Assembly: GCA_016706225.1 (NCBI GenBank)
Contig: JADJKB010000005.1
Span: 496,001 to 560,000 of the forward strand
Length of the DNA: 64,000 bases
Reading direction: 5' to 3'
From: Myxococcales bacterium
Lineage (GTDB): Bacteria > Myxococcota_A > Polyangia > Polyangiales > Polyangiaceae
Shown here: one piece after another, positions 25,996 through 35,597 of the stretch
How positions within the stretch are numbered: position 1 is the first letter of the stretch
How the letters are laid out: every line of letters begins with the position of its first letter
Notes under the pieces: model-generated
The model's database searches: none
Told to the model about the DNA's origin: nothing
Seen by the model: only the letters and a program-made list of their open reading frames with translations
Translations under genes and position numbers: made by a program

Positions 25996-27159
25996 TTGCG
26001 GCGATCGCTCATTGCTCTCCTTTGTGTGGCGGCTTGGGTCGCTGCATCCGGCTGCACAGTCGACTCCGTGGATCTCAAGGGCAAGGAGTGTCCCTGCGCG
26101 GACGGCTACGTCTGTGATCTCGCTACCGACCTGTGTGTGCCCAAGGGCGCAACGGGCGGCACAAGCAGCGGCGGGACCGACGCCGGCGCGGGCGGCAGTG
26201 GTGGTTCAGGAGGTGTCTCGGGCTCCGGTGGCGATTCAGGTGGCGGCAGCGGTGGCACCATGGGCGGCACCGGCGGCACGACCGGCGGCACCGGCGGCAC
26301 CGGCGGCACCGGCGGCACCGGCGGCACGACCGGCGGCACCGGCGGCACCGGCGGCACCGGCGGCACCGGCGGCACCGGCGGCACGAGCGGGTGTCTGAGC
26401 ACCCAGAAGCTCTGCGGCGGCACGTGTGTATCGAAGTACAGCACCACGTATGGCTGTGCCTCGACTTCTTGTACCCCGTGTCCCAGCGGTCAGCCCCACG
26501 CGACCGCCGCTTGTGTGAGCAGCGCGTGTGGCATTTCTTGTACCTCGACCGCCCACGGCAACTGCGACGGTGTGTCTTCCAACGGTTGCGAGACCCCTCT
26601 CGGCGTCGGCGATCCCAGCAACTGCGGCAAATGCGCTCGAACCTGCGCGACCACCAACGCGACGTCGTCGAAGTGTGCCGACGCGAAGTGCGAGCCAGAG
26701 TGCAGTGACGGTTTTGGCAACTGCAACGAATCGTCGAAGCCGCTCCCTGACGACGGCTGCGAGACCAATCTGAAGACGAGCACCGGAAATTGCGGTGTTT
26801 GCGGCCGCAGTTGCTCCCTTCAGGGCGGGTCGAGCTCCAAGTTCACCTGTTTTGACGGTGCCTGCGGCTGCAGCTCCGCAGCGCAGTGTGAGGCGGACAA
26901 CGGCCTGAGCGGGGTCAGCTGCAACACGCTCTCGCATACCTGCGTCTGCGCTGGCGCGACCTGTCGAGCCGGTGAGGTCTGCACCAAGAGCGGTCCCAAT
27001 GCGGTCTGCAGCTGCAACGGCGGCGCCGCCTGTGCGACGGGTCAAGGGTGCTGTTCGACGGGTTGCGCCAGCTTCCTCACGGACGTCAACAACTGCGGCG
27101 GCTGCGGCAAGAAGTGCGATACAGGTCAGAGTTGCGTCAATGGAGCTTGCGTCAACTGA
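25996..27159 (+). CDS. Lipoprotein with TGG repeats and Stig1-like Cys-rich modules
   Basis: From the TTG at 25996, which has GGAAG five bases upstream, the protein has 387 residues. The signal peptide ends in a lipobox (AASGC). After a first Cys motif (CPCADGYVCDLATDLC), a Gly/Thr linker of about 90 residues follows. The rest is at least four Cys-rich modules of the form N-C-G-x-C-G-x-x-C, for example NNCGGCGKKCDTGQSC, close to the stigma-specific Stig1 pattern common in Polyangia. The protein is probably extracellular and disulphide-rich. An in-frame TTG six codons upstream lacks a ribosome site. Confidence 0.78.
   Translation: MRRSLIALLCVAAWVAASGCTVDSVDLKGKECPCADGYVCDLATDLCVPKGATGGTSSGGTDAGAGGSGGSGGVSGSGGDSGGGSGGTMGGTGGTTGGTGGTGGTGGTGGTTGGTGGTGGTGGTGGTGGTSGCLSTQKLCGGTCVSKYSTTYGCASTSCTPCPSGQPHATAACVSSACGISCTSTAHGNCDGVSSNGCETPLGVGDPSNCGKCARTCATTNATSSKCADAKCEPECSDGFGNCNESSKPLPDDGCETNLKTSTGNCGVCGRSCSLQGGSSSKFTCFDGACGCSSAAQCEADNGLSGVSCNTLSHTCVCAGATCRAGEVCTKSGPNAVCSCNGGAACATGQGCCSTGCASFLTDVNNCGGCGKKCDTGQSCVNGACVN
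26263..26386. repeat. 9-bp tandem repeat encoding GGT
   Basis: About thirteen near-identical GGCGGCACC units, with two interruptions (ACGACC), lie inside the lipoprotein gene and encode its Gly-Gly-Thr stalk. Short perfect repeats of this kind are prone to length change. Confidence 0.85.
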
Positions 27160-27716
27160 CGCCGACCGACCTCCTGACCGCGAGTGCTCACCAGCTCCGC
27201 GAGGCGTTCCGAGGCGGGCACGCCATCGACAACATGGCGAGCCTGGATGACACCGAGTACCGAGGCGTGAGCCTGGGCCTGCCCCGCTTCGTCGAGCGCC
27301 TCACCTGGAAGAAGTTCAAGAAGGTCTTTCATCGCGACCCTGACACCGGCCACCTGCGCGGCTGGAACGTGCGGCTCGAGCAGAACGAGCTGGACGGGCC
27401 GTGCATCGCCAAGGTTCGCCGGGGCGCGCCGTTCACCTTTGGCCACTTTCGCGTGATCGAGGCGCCTGGGCGCAAGCTTCCCGTGCCGGGCAAACCGTCG
27501 CTCATTCTCGACTACGGCCTCGGAGAAAACTCCAGACTCGACTTCATGCGCTGCGTGCGTGACCCACTGGTTGCGCTGAGCGCCGGGGACTCCCGCGTCC
27601 TGCTCGGTTGTATGTACGTGGAGCTCGGGCCGATCTGCCTGCCGACCCCGAGCTTCTTCACCCTCGAGTACGACTCTGCCCTCACCGATGTGGTGCGCCC
27701 ACCCGGGCGCCGCTGA
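27147..27716 (+). CDS. Hypothetical protein
   Basis: From the TTG at 27147 the protein has 189 residues and no signal peptide. It contains aromatic, well-ordered segments such as YRGVSLGLPRFVERLTWKKF, LRGWNVRLEQ and LILDYGLGENSRLDFMRCVR, which point to a globular enzyme-like fold I cannot name. The start overlaps the end of the lipoprotein gene by 13 bases. The alternative ATG at 27234 would cut into what looks like ordered sequence (LREAFRGGHAIDN). Confidence 0.65.
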   Translation: MRQLTPTDLLTASAHQLREAFRGGHAIDNMASLDDTEYRGVSLGLPRFVERLTWKKFKKVFHRDPDTGHLRGWNVRLEQNELDGPCIAKVRRGAPFTFGHFRVIEAPGRKLPVPGKPSLILDYGLGENSRLDFMRCVRDPLVALSAGDSRVLLGCMYVELGPICLPTPSFFTLEYDSALTDVVRPPGRR

Positions 27717-27729
27717 AGCGGGTCGCCGC

Positions 27730-29857
27730 TCAGAGCACGAAGTTCTCCACCAGGATCACCCCGATGCCCATCAGCGCACCCCCGGCGATGAGCCCGGCAC
27801 AGGTGGGTTCCATGTTCTTCACGAACACCTGATGCGCCGTGCTCGTCTCTTTCTTCAGCGCCCGCTCCGCCAGCCAGAACAGGAACGAACCGAGGAACAT
27901 CGCCAGGCAGGTGTTGAACGGGATCACGAAGGCCAGCCCGATGCCGACGCCCGACAGCCAGAATCTCCCCCGGGTTGCGAGCTTGCCGATCTCGAGGCCG
28001 ATGCCCGTCAGCCCTCCGATCAGCGCGATCCAGCGGGCGCTGACCTCCAGATTCGACAGGCCCTTGGTCAACACCTCGGCGACCGCCTTCCAGATGGTCG
28101 CGCCCGGCATCGGGTACTGATCCGTCACCAGGTTGGCCGGCCCGTTGCGCATGAACACCAGGTAGAACACCGGCACGGATACCAAGGCCCCCGCGATGAT
28201 CCCGAGCACGTGACCGATGGCCTGGTGCCGCGGTTTCCCACCCAGCATGTAGCCGGGTTTGATGTCCATCAGCAGGTTCGAGGCGTTGCCGGCGACCTCG
28301 CCCGTGATGCCGGCGGTCATCAGGTTGGTGGTGATGTTGCCCGGTGCGATCACGCCGAACGTCAGCTGAGTCAGCTTGCCGAGGGCGCCGCTCGGGGTGA
28401 TCGACGTGAGCCCGGTGGAGTTCACGGCGATCAGCGTGAACACGAAGATCAGCGGGATGGCGAGGATCCCCATCCACACTTTCACGTCGAAGAACATCGA
28501 TGCGAGCGTGACGACGATGCCGCCCACCACCGGAATGCCGATCACGAAGACATTCATCGGCAGCTCGATGTCCTTGAGGATGTCACTCTGCCGGCTGGCG
28601 TCCTTTTTGCCGAACAGCCCCTTGAAGGCGCTGATCAGGATCTGCGGCTTGGAGAAGAAGGCGAACAGGCTGGCCGTCGTCATCATCGCCACACCGCCCC
28701 AGAGCGCCCACATGGTGATGGCCCGAAAGCCGTAGGTCGTGACGCCATCGCGCAGCTTGCCGTGAATGTCCCCGTTGTTGATGGCCCAGGGCGCGAGCAG
28801 CAGGTAGTTGATGCAGGCGCCAATCAGGATGGAAACGCCGGTGCGGATCCCCATCAGACCGCCGGCCGCCATCATCACGAAATCCGTGTCCGGGCGCACC
28901 GTCAGTTGCCGTAGATCGACCCCGCTGATCTTCAGCGTCGTGAGTTTTGTACAGCCAGTCGTCCAAGAATTCGGGCACGTGCAGGATGGTGAGCTGGAGC
29001 TTCTTCATGATCGGCTCGCTCTGGGCGACCTTCAGGAGGGCCGCCAGACCGCCGGTGACGACCAGGATCTTGGCCTTCAGCAGGCCCGCCTTGGCGTCGC
29101 CCGAGTGCAGTGCCTCCATCACGACACCGGCCGCGCGCCCCTCCGGGAACGGCAGCTGCTCGTCGTTGATGAACCGCCGCTTGAGCGGGAAAGCGAACAA
29201 CACGCCCAGGACCGCCACCGCCGAGATCCAGATCATGGTCGTCGACATCGGGATGACCTTGCCGGTCACCATCATGTCGGCGCCCAGGCTCGAGATCATC
29301 GGTGCCGTCATGTAGCCGGCGCTGGTCGCGATGGACTGCATCGCGTTGTTCTCGAGCAGAGTGAACTCACTGCCGAGCTTGAAGCTAGACAGGATCTTGA
29401 ACATGGCAAACGCCAAGATCACGCTGGTGATGCCCACGCCGAGGGTCCAGCCCGTCTTGGCGCCGACGTACAGGTTCGTGAGGGAGAGCAGGCCGCCGAG
29501 GAACATGCCCGTCAGCGCGGAGCGCAGGGTGAGCTGCGGCATGTCACCGCGGTAGACGTTGTCCCGCCACCAGCGATCCTTCTCTGCGAGGCTCCAGGTG
29601 CGGACCTGCTCGTCGGTGAGCTGCAACAGGCCGGCGGGACGGTGGATGCCCTTGCCGGGGCTCGCGGCGCCTTCCACGGCTGGCTCGTCGGCGTCACCCT
29701 TGCTGGGGCTCGCGGCGCCTTCCACGGCTGGCTCGTCGGCGTCACCCTTGCCGGGGCTCGCGGCGTCTTCCACGACTGGCTCGTCGGCGCCGTCCTCCAC
29801 GCCGGAGGTCTCTTCAACTTCTGCGGCCGCCTCGCCCTCATCCTTCTTGGAGCTCAT
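27730..29857 (-). pseudogene. OPT-family oligopeptide transporter, one-base frameshift
   Basis: Two overlapping frames together give an OPT-family transporter of about 700 residues with some 14-16 membrane segments. The N-terminal part has a long acidic repeat tail, then SALTGMFLGGLLSLTNLYVG and FPEGRAAGVVMEALHSGD. The C-terminal part has GGKPRHQAIGHVLGIIAGA and the long hydrophobic end. The join lies at 28950-28955: removing one A from the AAAA run gives YKLTTLKISGVDL and continues in the second frame. OPT members move oligopeptides or metal chelates with protons. The start is either the ATG at 29857 or that at 29875. It may be a sequencing error. Confidence 0.85.
29651..29794. repeat. Three 48-bp tandem repeats in the OPT transporter N-terminus
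   Basis: Three consecutive 48-bp copies (29651-29698, 29699-29746, 29747-29794) differ by only a few bases and encode three 16-residue units (DEPAVEGAASPGKGDA). They form an acidic cytoplasmic tail before the first membrane helix. Confidence 0.85.
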
Positions 29858-29938
29858 GGCCGCGGTCGATGCCATCGGCCCCCCCGGGCTGCAAGAGGAC
29901 GTGACCGCGCCGAGCGGTTCAGCGCCCAATCAGCGGCT

Positions 29939-30295
29939 TCAGACCTTGTGCAGACCGCTGATCCGGCAGAACGAACGCAGGGCGAGCTCGGCTTCGCGCT
30001 CGATCTCGACGAAGCGCAGCGCCGCGCGGTTTTGCTCGCAGCGCGTGACGGCGGCGCGGGCCTCCACGGCGTAGCCGATGGGCAGCTCGAAGTAGACGCC
30101 GACGATCTCTCCCTCGCGCAGCTCGAGCTCGGTCTCGACCGAGAGCCCACCGCGCGAAACGTTCAGCGCACGCCCGGGTCGCGACGCGACCTCGGTGTCG
30201 ATCATCACGGGCATTCCGATAGCCGCACGCCGGTCGGCGCGTCGATCCGGACGTGCAGCCGCCCCTACGGCCACCTGTGCGGGTGTGTTCGGCAT
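29939..30295 (-). CDS. PilZ domain protein
   Basis: The protein has 118 residues. It carries an Arg-rich start (DRRADRRAAI) and the NVSRGGLSVETE segment, corresponding to the RxxxR and D/NxSxxG motifs by which PilZ domains bind cyclic di-GMP. It is a single-domain effector or adaptor. A second PilZ gene of the same length lies close by at 31017-31373. Confidence 0.82.
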   Translation of the reverse strand: MPNTPAQVAVGAAARPDRRADRRAAIGMPVMIDTEVASRPGRALNVSRGGLSVETELELREGEIVGVYFELPIGYAVEARAAVTRCEQNRAALRFVEIEREAELALRSFCRISGLHKV

Positions 30296-30433
30296 GCACC
30301 CAAACGAGGCAGGGCGCGTGCCACTTACATGATTCTTGCGATTTCAGGACATTGCGTCGAAGGCGGTGCTTTGCCTACACGCCCGATCTGTCCCGTTGTT
30401 GAAAAGATTGCGGAGCCCCCGCCGACTTTGCGC

Positions 30434-30883
30434 TCACTTCTTGGCTCGGGTCTTGGGCTTCGCCCGAGGCGGCTTGCGCGCCTTCGCGCTGCTCGCTCGC
30501 AGCCAGCTCGCAAGAGGAACCCAGTAGAAGTCCTTCCAGCCTCGAGTGATCCGCTTCTGGAACGCGTCCGGCACCCCCGCCTGGGTCAACGTCAGCTTGG
30601 TTCGGCCCGTTCCGGCTGGCGCAAGCTCGAAGCGCGCGATGGACCACGCTCCCTCTTTCCATTCGTTCGCGCGCCACGCCTGAATGACCCGCACACCCTT
30701 CACGAGCTCCACGTTGAAGCCCACGATGTATCCGTCGTACGCGCTGAACGGGCCGCCAACCTTGCCGTCGTTGCTGGCGTGGCTCCCGGTAAAGGCTGCG
30801 TGCTGCTTGGCGTCGACCAAGGCGCGGTAGACCACCGCAGGCGTTGCGTCGAACGTCACCGTCTCGGAGATGTCTCGTCCCAT
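30434..30883 (-). CDS. SRPBCC/AHSA1-family protein
   Basis: The protein has 149 residues. It matches the activator-of-Hsp90-like START fold: TFDATPAVVYRALVDAKQHA near the N-terminus, GGPFSAYDGYIVGFNVEL in the middle, and VIQAWRANEW leading to a long final helix. The last 20 residues are a Lys/Arg/Ala tail that may bind nucleic acid. Proteins of this type bind hydrophobic ligands or client proteins; the role here is unknown. It is divergent from the second PilZ gene. Confidence 0.85.
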   Translation of the reverse strand: MGRDISETVTFDATPAVVYRALVDAKQHAAFTGSHASNDGKVGGPFSAYDGYIVGFNVELVKGVRVIQAWRANEWKEGAWSIARFELAPAGTGRTKLTLTQAGVPDAFQKRITRGWKDFYWVPLASWLRASSAKARKPPRAKPKTRAKK

Positions 30884-31016
30884 GTTCCCTCCGTTCCTGG
30901 CCGCCGAAATGGCACGTCAGGTCGTCCGTCGCCGTATACCAGAGCTGCGCGGCGGAGATCACGCGGCCTTCGAAGGGCGCTTGGCTGCGGGTGGAAAGCC
31001 GCTATGCTCGTGCGCA

Positions 31017-31373
31017 ATGTCCCGCCGCGAGAACGATCGCTACCAGGTCTGGATCCCCGTCAAGGTCGACGCGCTACGCGAGGGCATTGCGGTGACGCAC
31101 GACGCCAACAGTCGCGGTGTGTTGATGCTCACGGCCAGCACCCTGGATCCGGGCGCCACGGTCGAGGTTGCACTGAAGCTTCCCGATGAGCCCGTGCCGC
31201 GGCGCGTGACCGGCCGGGTGGTGCGGGTCGAGGAGAATCTCGCGGATCCCCATGGGCTCTGGCCACACCGCATGGCCATCGAGTTCGACCAGGAAGTGAA
31301 GGAGCTCGAGTGGGTGGTCGGCGCCTCGGTGCCACCGGAACGCCGCCGCGATCCCGAGCGCGGTGGGGCCTGA
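31017..31373 (+). CDS. PilZ domain protein
   Basis: The protein has 118 residues. The N-terminus reads MSRRENDRYQVWIPVKV, giving the arginine pair of the cyclic di-GMP site. The second motif (DANSRGVLML) is present but has Asn/Arg where many members have an xSxxGG core, so nucleotide binding is less certain. It stands just upstream of ftsH and in the same direction, with 38 bases between. Confidence 0.75.
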   Translation: MSRRENDRYQVWIPVKVDALREGIAVTHDANSRGVLMLTASTLDPGATVEVALKLPDEPVPRRVTGRVVRVEENLADPHGLWPHRMAIEFDQEVKELEWVVGASVPPERRRDPERGGA

Positions 31374-31411
31374 GCGACACCGGGCGCTTGCCGCGCTAGG
31401 GTCGAGGAGTC

Positions 31412-33331
31412 ATGTCTCAGAGCCTGCCACCGGGGAAGTTGCCCGGGAGTTCACCCGCGCCGGGTGACAAACCAGAGAGCGATCGGCCCTCGTGGAAGGG
31501 CTGGACCATCCTTGCTCTCTTGCTGTTCGGCTTCTGGGCTTGGCAGTACTTCGGAACCGCGGACGACGCACACCCGGAGATTAGCTACACCGAGGCCTAC
31601 CAGTTTGCCGAAGCAGGCAAGCTCGAGAGTGTGGTTCTGCGCGGGCAGCACGTCACCGGCAAGCTCAAGGCCGAGGAGAAGATCGCCGGGCGCTCGCTCA
31701 AGACCTTCAAGTCGATGGTGCCGCCGCAGGAGGACAAGGATTTCCTGCCGCTGCTTCGCCAGCAAAAGGTCGAGATCGTCGCCAAGAGCGAGGAGCAGCC
31801 GTTTGCGCTGCAGCTCTTGGTGAACCTGGTGCCGTTCGCCCTCATCATCGGGTTGTGGATCTGGTTCTCACGTCGGGCGCAGCGCATGCTGGGTTCGGGT
31901 GGGCCCTTCGGCTCGGGGGGCGTGCTCAAGGGTCGGCAGCATCGCTTCGAGCACGAGGGTCAGGTCGCCGTGAAGTTCGACGACGTGGCCGGGCTCGGGG
32001 CGGCAAAGCAGGATCTGCGCGAGGTCGTCGAGTTCCTGAAGGAGCCGGAGCAGTTCCGTCGCCTGGGCGGCAAAGTGCCGCGGGGGATCTTGCTGGTGGG
32101 ACCGCCGGGAACGGGCAAGACGTTGCTGGCGCGGGCCGTTGCCGGAGAGGCGGGCGTGCCGTTCTTTTCCATCAACGGCTCCGAGTTCATCGAGCTGTTC
32201 GTGGGGGTTGGTGCGGCGCGAGTCCGCGAGCTGTTCGCGGAGGCCAAGAAGGTAGCGCCGGCGATCCTGTTCATCGACGAGATCGACGCCGTCGGGCGCT
32301 CGCGCGGCTCGGGTCTGGGCGGGGGCCACGACGAACGCGAGCAGACCTTGAACCAGCTCTTGTCGGAGATGGATGGCTTCTCGCGCAACGATCTGACGAT
32401 CGTGCTCGCTGCGACGAACCGACCGGACGTGCTCGACTCGGCGCTGCTCCGGCCGGGCAGGTTCGATCGCCGCGTGATGGTCGATCGCCCGGAGAGCGCC
32501 GCCCGGTTGGCGATCTTGGGAGTGCACACCAAGGACAAACCCTTGGGCTCCGACGTCGATCTCGAGGCGGTGGCGCGAAATACGCCGGGTTTCTCCGGCG
32601 CAGATCTGGCCAACCTGGCCAACGAGGCGGCCCTCGGCGCGACGCGGCGCGGTGCCATGGCCATCGAGCAGGCAGACTTCCTCGCGGCGTACGACAAGAT
32701 CGTGCTCGGTGATCCGCGTGAGACCAAGCTCGATCCGAAGGAAAAAGAGCGCGTCGCCGTGCACGAGGCCGGACACGCCGTGGTCGCGCATTTCACCGCT
32801 GCCGCCGAGCCGCTGGAGCGGGTGACCATCATCCCGCGAGGGATGGCGCTCGGTGTGACGCAGCAAGCCCCGGGTGAAGACCGCCACCTCATGACCAAAG
32901 CGGAGCTCGAGGCGCGGCTGCGGGTGCTGATGGGCGGCTACGCAGCCGAGAGCGTCGTCTTTGGCGACGTATCGAGCGGCGCTGCCAACGATCTGCAGAA
33001 AGGTACCGACATCGCGTTCAAGATGGTCGCGCACTTCGGGATGAGCGAGAAGGTCGGGCCGGTCTTCCACGAGCACCGGACCGAGCATCCATTCCTGGGT
33101 CAAATGCTGGCGACCGAGGGTGGAACGAGCGACGCGACCGTGCACGTCATCGAGCAGGAGACGCGGGCATTTCTGAGTGAGGCGCTGGAGCTTTCGAAGA
33201 AGCTGATCTGCGAGCGCCGCGCCGAGCTCGACCGCCTGGTGGCGGCGCTGCTCGACGCCGAGACCGTCGACCGCAATCGACTCGGAGAGTTGCTGGGCGA
33301 ACGCAGCTCGGTCGCGACGGCGACGGCCTGA
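31412..33331 (+). CDS. ftsH: ATP-dependent zinc metalloprotease FtsH
   Basis: The protein has 639 residues, normal for FtsH. A membrane helix at about 31-47, a periplasmic segment and a second helix at about 134-152 precede the AAA domain, which has Walker A GPPGTGKT (230-237), Walker B ILFIDEIDAVG and the SRH region NRPDVLDSALLRPGRFDRR. The zinc site HEAGH is at 451-455, with the third ligand Asp in SSGAANDLQ. It degrades misfolded membrane proteins and short-lived regulators at the inner membrane. Confidence 0.97.
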   Translation: MSQSLPPGKLPGSSPAPGDKPESDRPSWKGWTILALLLFGFWAWQYFGTADDAHPEISYTEAYQFAEAGKLESVVLRGQHVTGKLKAEEKIAGRSLKTFKSMVPPQEDKDFLPLLRQQKVEIVAKSEEQPFALQLLVNLVPFALIIGLWIWFSRRAQRMLGSGGPFGSGGVLKGRQHRFEHEGQVAVKFDDVAGLGAAKQDLREVVEFLKEPEQFRRLGGKVPRGILLVGPPGTGKTLLARAVAGEAGVPFFSINGSEFIELFVGVGAARVRELFAEAKKVAPAILFIDEIDAVGRSRGSGLGGGHDEREQTLNQLLSEMDGFSRNDLTIVLAATNRPDVLDSALLRPGRFDRRVMVDRPESAARLAILGVHTKDKPLGSDVDLEAVARNTPGFSGADLANLANEAALGATRRGAMAIEQADFLAAYDKIVLGDPRETKLDPKEKERVAVHEAGHAVVAHFTAAAEPLERVTIIPRGMALGVTQQAPGEDRHLMTKAELEARLRVLMGGYAAESVVFGDVSSGAANDLQKGTDIAFKMVAHFGMSEKVGPVFHEHRTEHPFLGQMLATEGGTSDATVHVIEQETRAFLSEALELSKKLICERRAELDRLVAALLDAETVDRNRLGELLGERSSVATATA

Positions 33332-33334
33332 CGG

Positions 33335-34558
33335 TCAGTGGCCCGCGTCAGGGCCCGCGGTGTCCGTCACCAGTTGGAAGAAGCTGCCGTAGCCGCGGGT
33401 CCGGTTGCGCCACTTGAACTGGTCGAACGAGCTGACCAGGCTGGCGGTGCGGTGACCTTCCATCTGCGCCGGATGTCGGCGCCCCTGGTCCAGATAACAG
33501 CGCAGAAACAGCGTCCGCTCGTCGGAGGGCAGGGCGTCGATGTTCGCCGCCCAAGCCTTCCACTTGTCCGGCTCCATCAAATACTGCTCGACGTTCGAGG
33601 TGTAGAACACACTCACCGGAAGATCGCGACGGGCCAGCTCCGCGCCGATCTTCTTCAGCGCGTGTTCACCCGCGAAGTCACCAACCACCGGGATTACGCG
33701 GTTCTGCTGCTGCAGCCGCTGCACCCGACGAAACGCGGCCTCGTCGTCGAGAAAGCTGCCGAGCTTTCCGCTTTGGTCTTTGGCCGACAGCAGCTCACGC
33801 AGGCGCGGATACTTGCGACCGTTCTTCTCGTGTAGCTCGAAGCTCGTGTCGAGGCCGCGCTCGAAGAGGGCGCGATGCATGGCGCCGAGCGTCTTTTCGT
33901 CGTCCGCGCTCAGCTCGAAGCCGTGCGCGCGGATGCGTTTCAAGAGCTGCGCGTGGAGCTCGGCGTAGACCTTGGGATCGGCCGGAGCGCGTTCGGCGTG
34001 TTTCAGCACCTGGGCGAGCTCGGATGCTGCGCCAGGCTCAGCGCTTTCTTCGTAGCGTCGACCAATGAGCAGGGCGACGAAGTGAGCGCGGGAGGTGGCC
34101 GTCTCGAAGATGGCTTTGTAGAGCAAGTGCTCGAGCGCGTTGCCGCGGCGGATGTCCAGGATGAAGGCGAGCCTCGGCTCCGTCAGGGCCAGGTAAGTGA
34201 AGTTCTGTTCGGGGCCGACGCCGATGTAGGCGCCGCCCTGGCGCGCCCGCGCCGTGAGGTCACCGGCCACCTGCAGGTAGCTGGTCTCGTTCGAGACGTA
34301 GTTGTCGCTGAAGAAGTAGCGGTCGGGCTCGGAGAGCTCGCGAAACAGCCGCACGAGCTCGGTGTCGGGGAGCGCCTCGGGGCTTGGCGTCGGGGCGGCC
34401 GCGTCGTTGCTGGCGGTGCTCGCGCTCGGGCTCGGCTTGGGGACACCACTGCCAGCGGCGGGTGCCGGATCCGGGCTTGGAGCCCCGCGTGTGGCGCCGC
34501 CGCCCTGACAGCCCGCCAGGAACGCTGTCACGAAAATTGCCGAAAAAAACCGCGTCAT
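33335..34558 (-). CDS. Lipoprotein resembling the LIC_10091 family
   Basis: The protein has 407 residues with a signal peptide and lipobox (FLAGC) and a Pro/Ser/Ala spacer to about residue 60. The body contains conserved-looking blocks such as YFFSDNYVSNETSYLQVAGD, GAYIGVGPEQNFTYLALT and FILDIRRGNALEHLLYKAIF, then VFYTSNVEQYL. These recall the LIC_10091 family, whose fold is methyltransferase-like but whose activity is not established. The start at 34558 sits directly at the signal peptide. It ends three bases from ftsH, convergently. Confidence 0.72.
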   Translation of the reverse strand: MTRFFSAIFVTAFLAGCQGGGATRGAPSPDPAPAAGSGVPKPSPSASTASNDAAAPTPSPEALPDTELVRLFRELSEPDRYFFSDNYVSNETSYLQVAGDLTARARQGGAYIGVGPEQNFTYLALTEPRLAFILDIRRGNALEHLLYKAIFETATSRAHFVALLIGRRYEESAEPGAASELAQVLKHAERAPADPKVYAELHAQLLKRIRAHGFELSADDEKTLGAMHRALFERGLDTSFELHEKNGRKYPRLRELLSAKDQSGKLGSFLDDEAAFRRVQRLQQQNRVIPVVGDFAGEHALKKIGAELARRDLPVSVFYTSNVEQYLMEPDKWKAWAANIDALPSDERTLFLRCYLDQGRRHPAQMEGHRTASLVSSFDQFKWRNRTRGYGSFFQLVTDTAGPDAGH

Positions 34559-34673
34559 GTGCTGACTCCAACGCCACGCCAGCCTAGCGGATTCCGTCGG
34601 CCAAGGCCGCCCCCGCTGCTCGCGCGGGGAACCGAGCCTCCCGGACGGTGTCACAATCGCCGTGTTCGCAACC

Positions 34674-35588
34674 ATGGTCGAGCCTCTGCGCCCCGCAATC
34701 GCGCTCTCAGCGCTCGTTCACGCGCTGGTGTTCGGCCTTGCGATGCTGTCGGGTGTGCATCGCGCAGCCGTCACACCAAAGGAGGAGGCCGGCGCCAGTG
34801 TTGCCGGGGACACCTTCGACATCGACGAGCTGATCCCTCGCGACAAGACGCCGACCCCCCCAGCGCTGCGTGCGCCGGCGGCGGCGGGCGCGGGTGAAAC
34901 CGAGCCATCGATTCGCTCCGGGCGGCCCAAACCCAAAGCCCTCGCCGAGCCGCGACAGCCCGTCGCCCCAACCCCCGCCAGACCAAGACCCGCGCCGAAG
35001 GCACCGGCCGGAGAGACGACCGGCGCGCAAGCGTCCGCGGCAGCGTCGGCTCCGAAGGCAGAAGCTGATGCGGCCAAGCCCGGTGCAAGCGAGAGCGCGA
35101 GCGCAAACGCCGGCGAGCTCCCGAAGGGCGGGACCGCTGGGACCGAGCGCGGGGTGGCCGATCTCGCCAAGGCGTTTGCCAAGGCGGTGACGGCAGCGAC
35201 ACACAAGGATCCGATCTGGGAGCAGCTCCCGCTCGGTGCCGTCGGCTCGATCCGGGTGACACTCGAGGTCGACGCCGAAGGGCACATCGAAAAGAGCAGC
35301 GTCTCGGAGAGAGACACCGCACCCACCGCCTTGATCCGCCTGGTCGAGCGCACGCTGCTGTTGTTGAAGGTTGGGCGTTTTGCCCTCAGCGGAGCCGAAA
35401 CGAAGGCGGGCACCCAGGCCTTGCGCATCGCGGTGGAGCTGTCCGCGGTGCCTGCGGAGGAGGACTTCGAGAGCCCGAAGGACACGGTGAAGATGGGCTT
35501 CGAGCCGCCGCGCCCGGGCCAGGCCGGCCGGTCTTATTTCGTACACGCGGGCGGGCGCCGCTTCGATGCAAGCATCAGCGTCGAGTGA
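34674..35588 (+). CDS. TonB-like energy-transducer protein
   Basis: The protein has 304 residues with one N-terminal membrane anchor (RPAIALSALVHALVFGLAML), a Pro/Ala/Lys-rich periplasmic spacer to about residue 150, and a C-terminal domain (IRVTLEVDAEGHIEKSSVSE) with the look of a TonB/TolA-type beta domain. That layout fits a TonB-family protein coupling inner-membrane energy to outer-membrane proteins; no ExbBD genes are in the window. An in-frame GTG four codons upstream is a less likely start. It is divergent from the preceding lipoprotein. Confidence 0.72.
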   Translation: MVEPLRPAIALSALVHALVFGLAMLSGVHRAAVTPKEEAGASVAGDTFDIDELIPRDKTPTPPALRAPAAAGAGETEPSIRSGRPKPKALAEPRQPVAPTPARPRPAPKAPAGETTGAQASAAASAPKAEADAAKPGASESASANAGELPKGGTAGTERGVADLAKAFAKAVTAATHKDPIWEQLPLGAVGSIRVTLEVDAEGHIEKSSVSERDTAPTALIRLVERTLLLLKVGRFALSGAETKAGTQALRIAVELSAVPAEEDFESPKDTVKMGFEPPRPGQAGRSYFVHAGGRRFDASISVE

Positions 35589-35597
35589 GGGCGTCGA

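Noticed and set aside
25406..26386. CRISPR array
   Set aside because: The repeats are contiguous, in frame and coding for Gly-rich stalks; there are no unique spacers and no cas genes.
28940..28960. Programmed frameshift in the OPT transporter
   Set aside because: The A run is short, lacks a typical slippery heptamer and downstream element, and a similar homopolymer break occurs in the P450, so an ordinary indel is more likely.
28808..31189. Plus-strand open frame of 793 codons
   Set aside because: It crosses the OPT transporter, a PilZ gene and the SRPBCC gene in antisense and has no ordered domain of its own.
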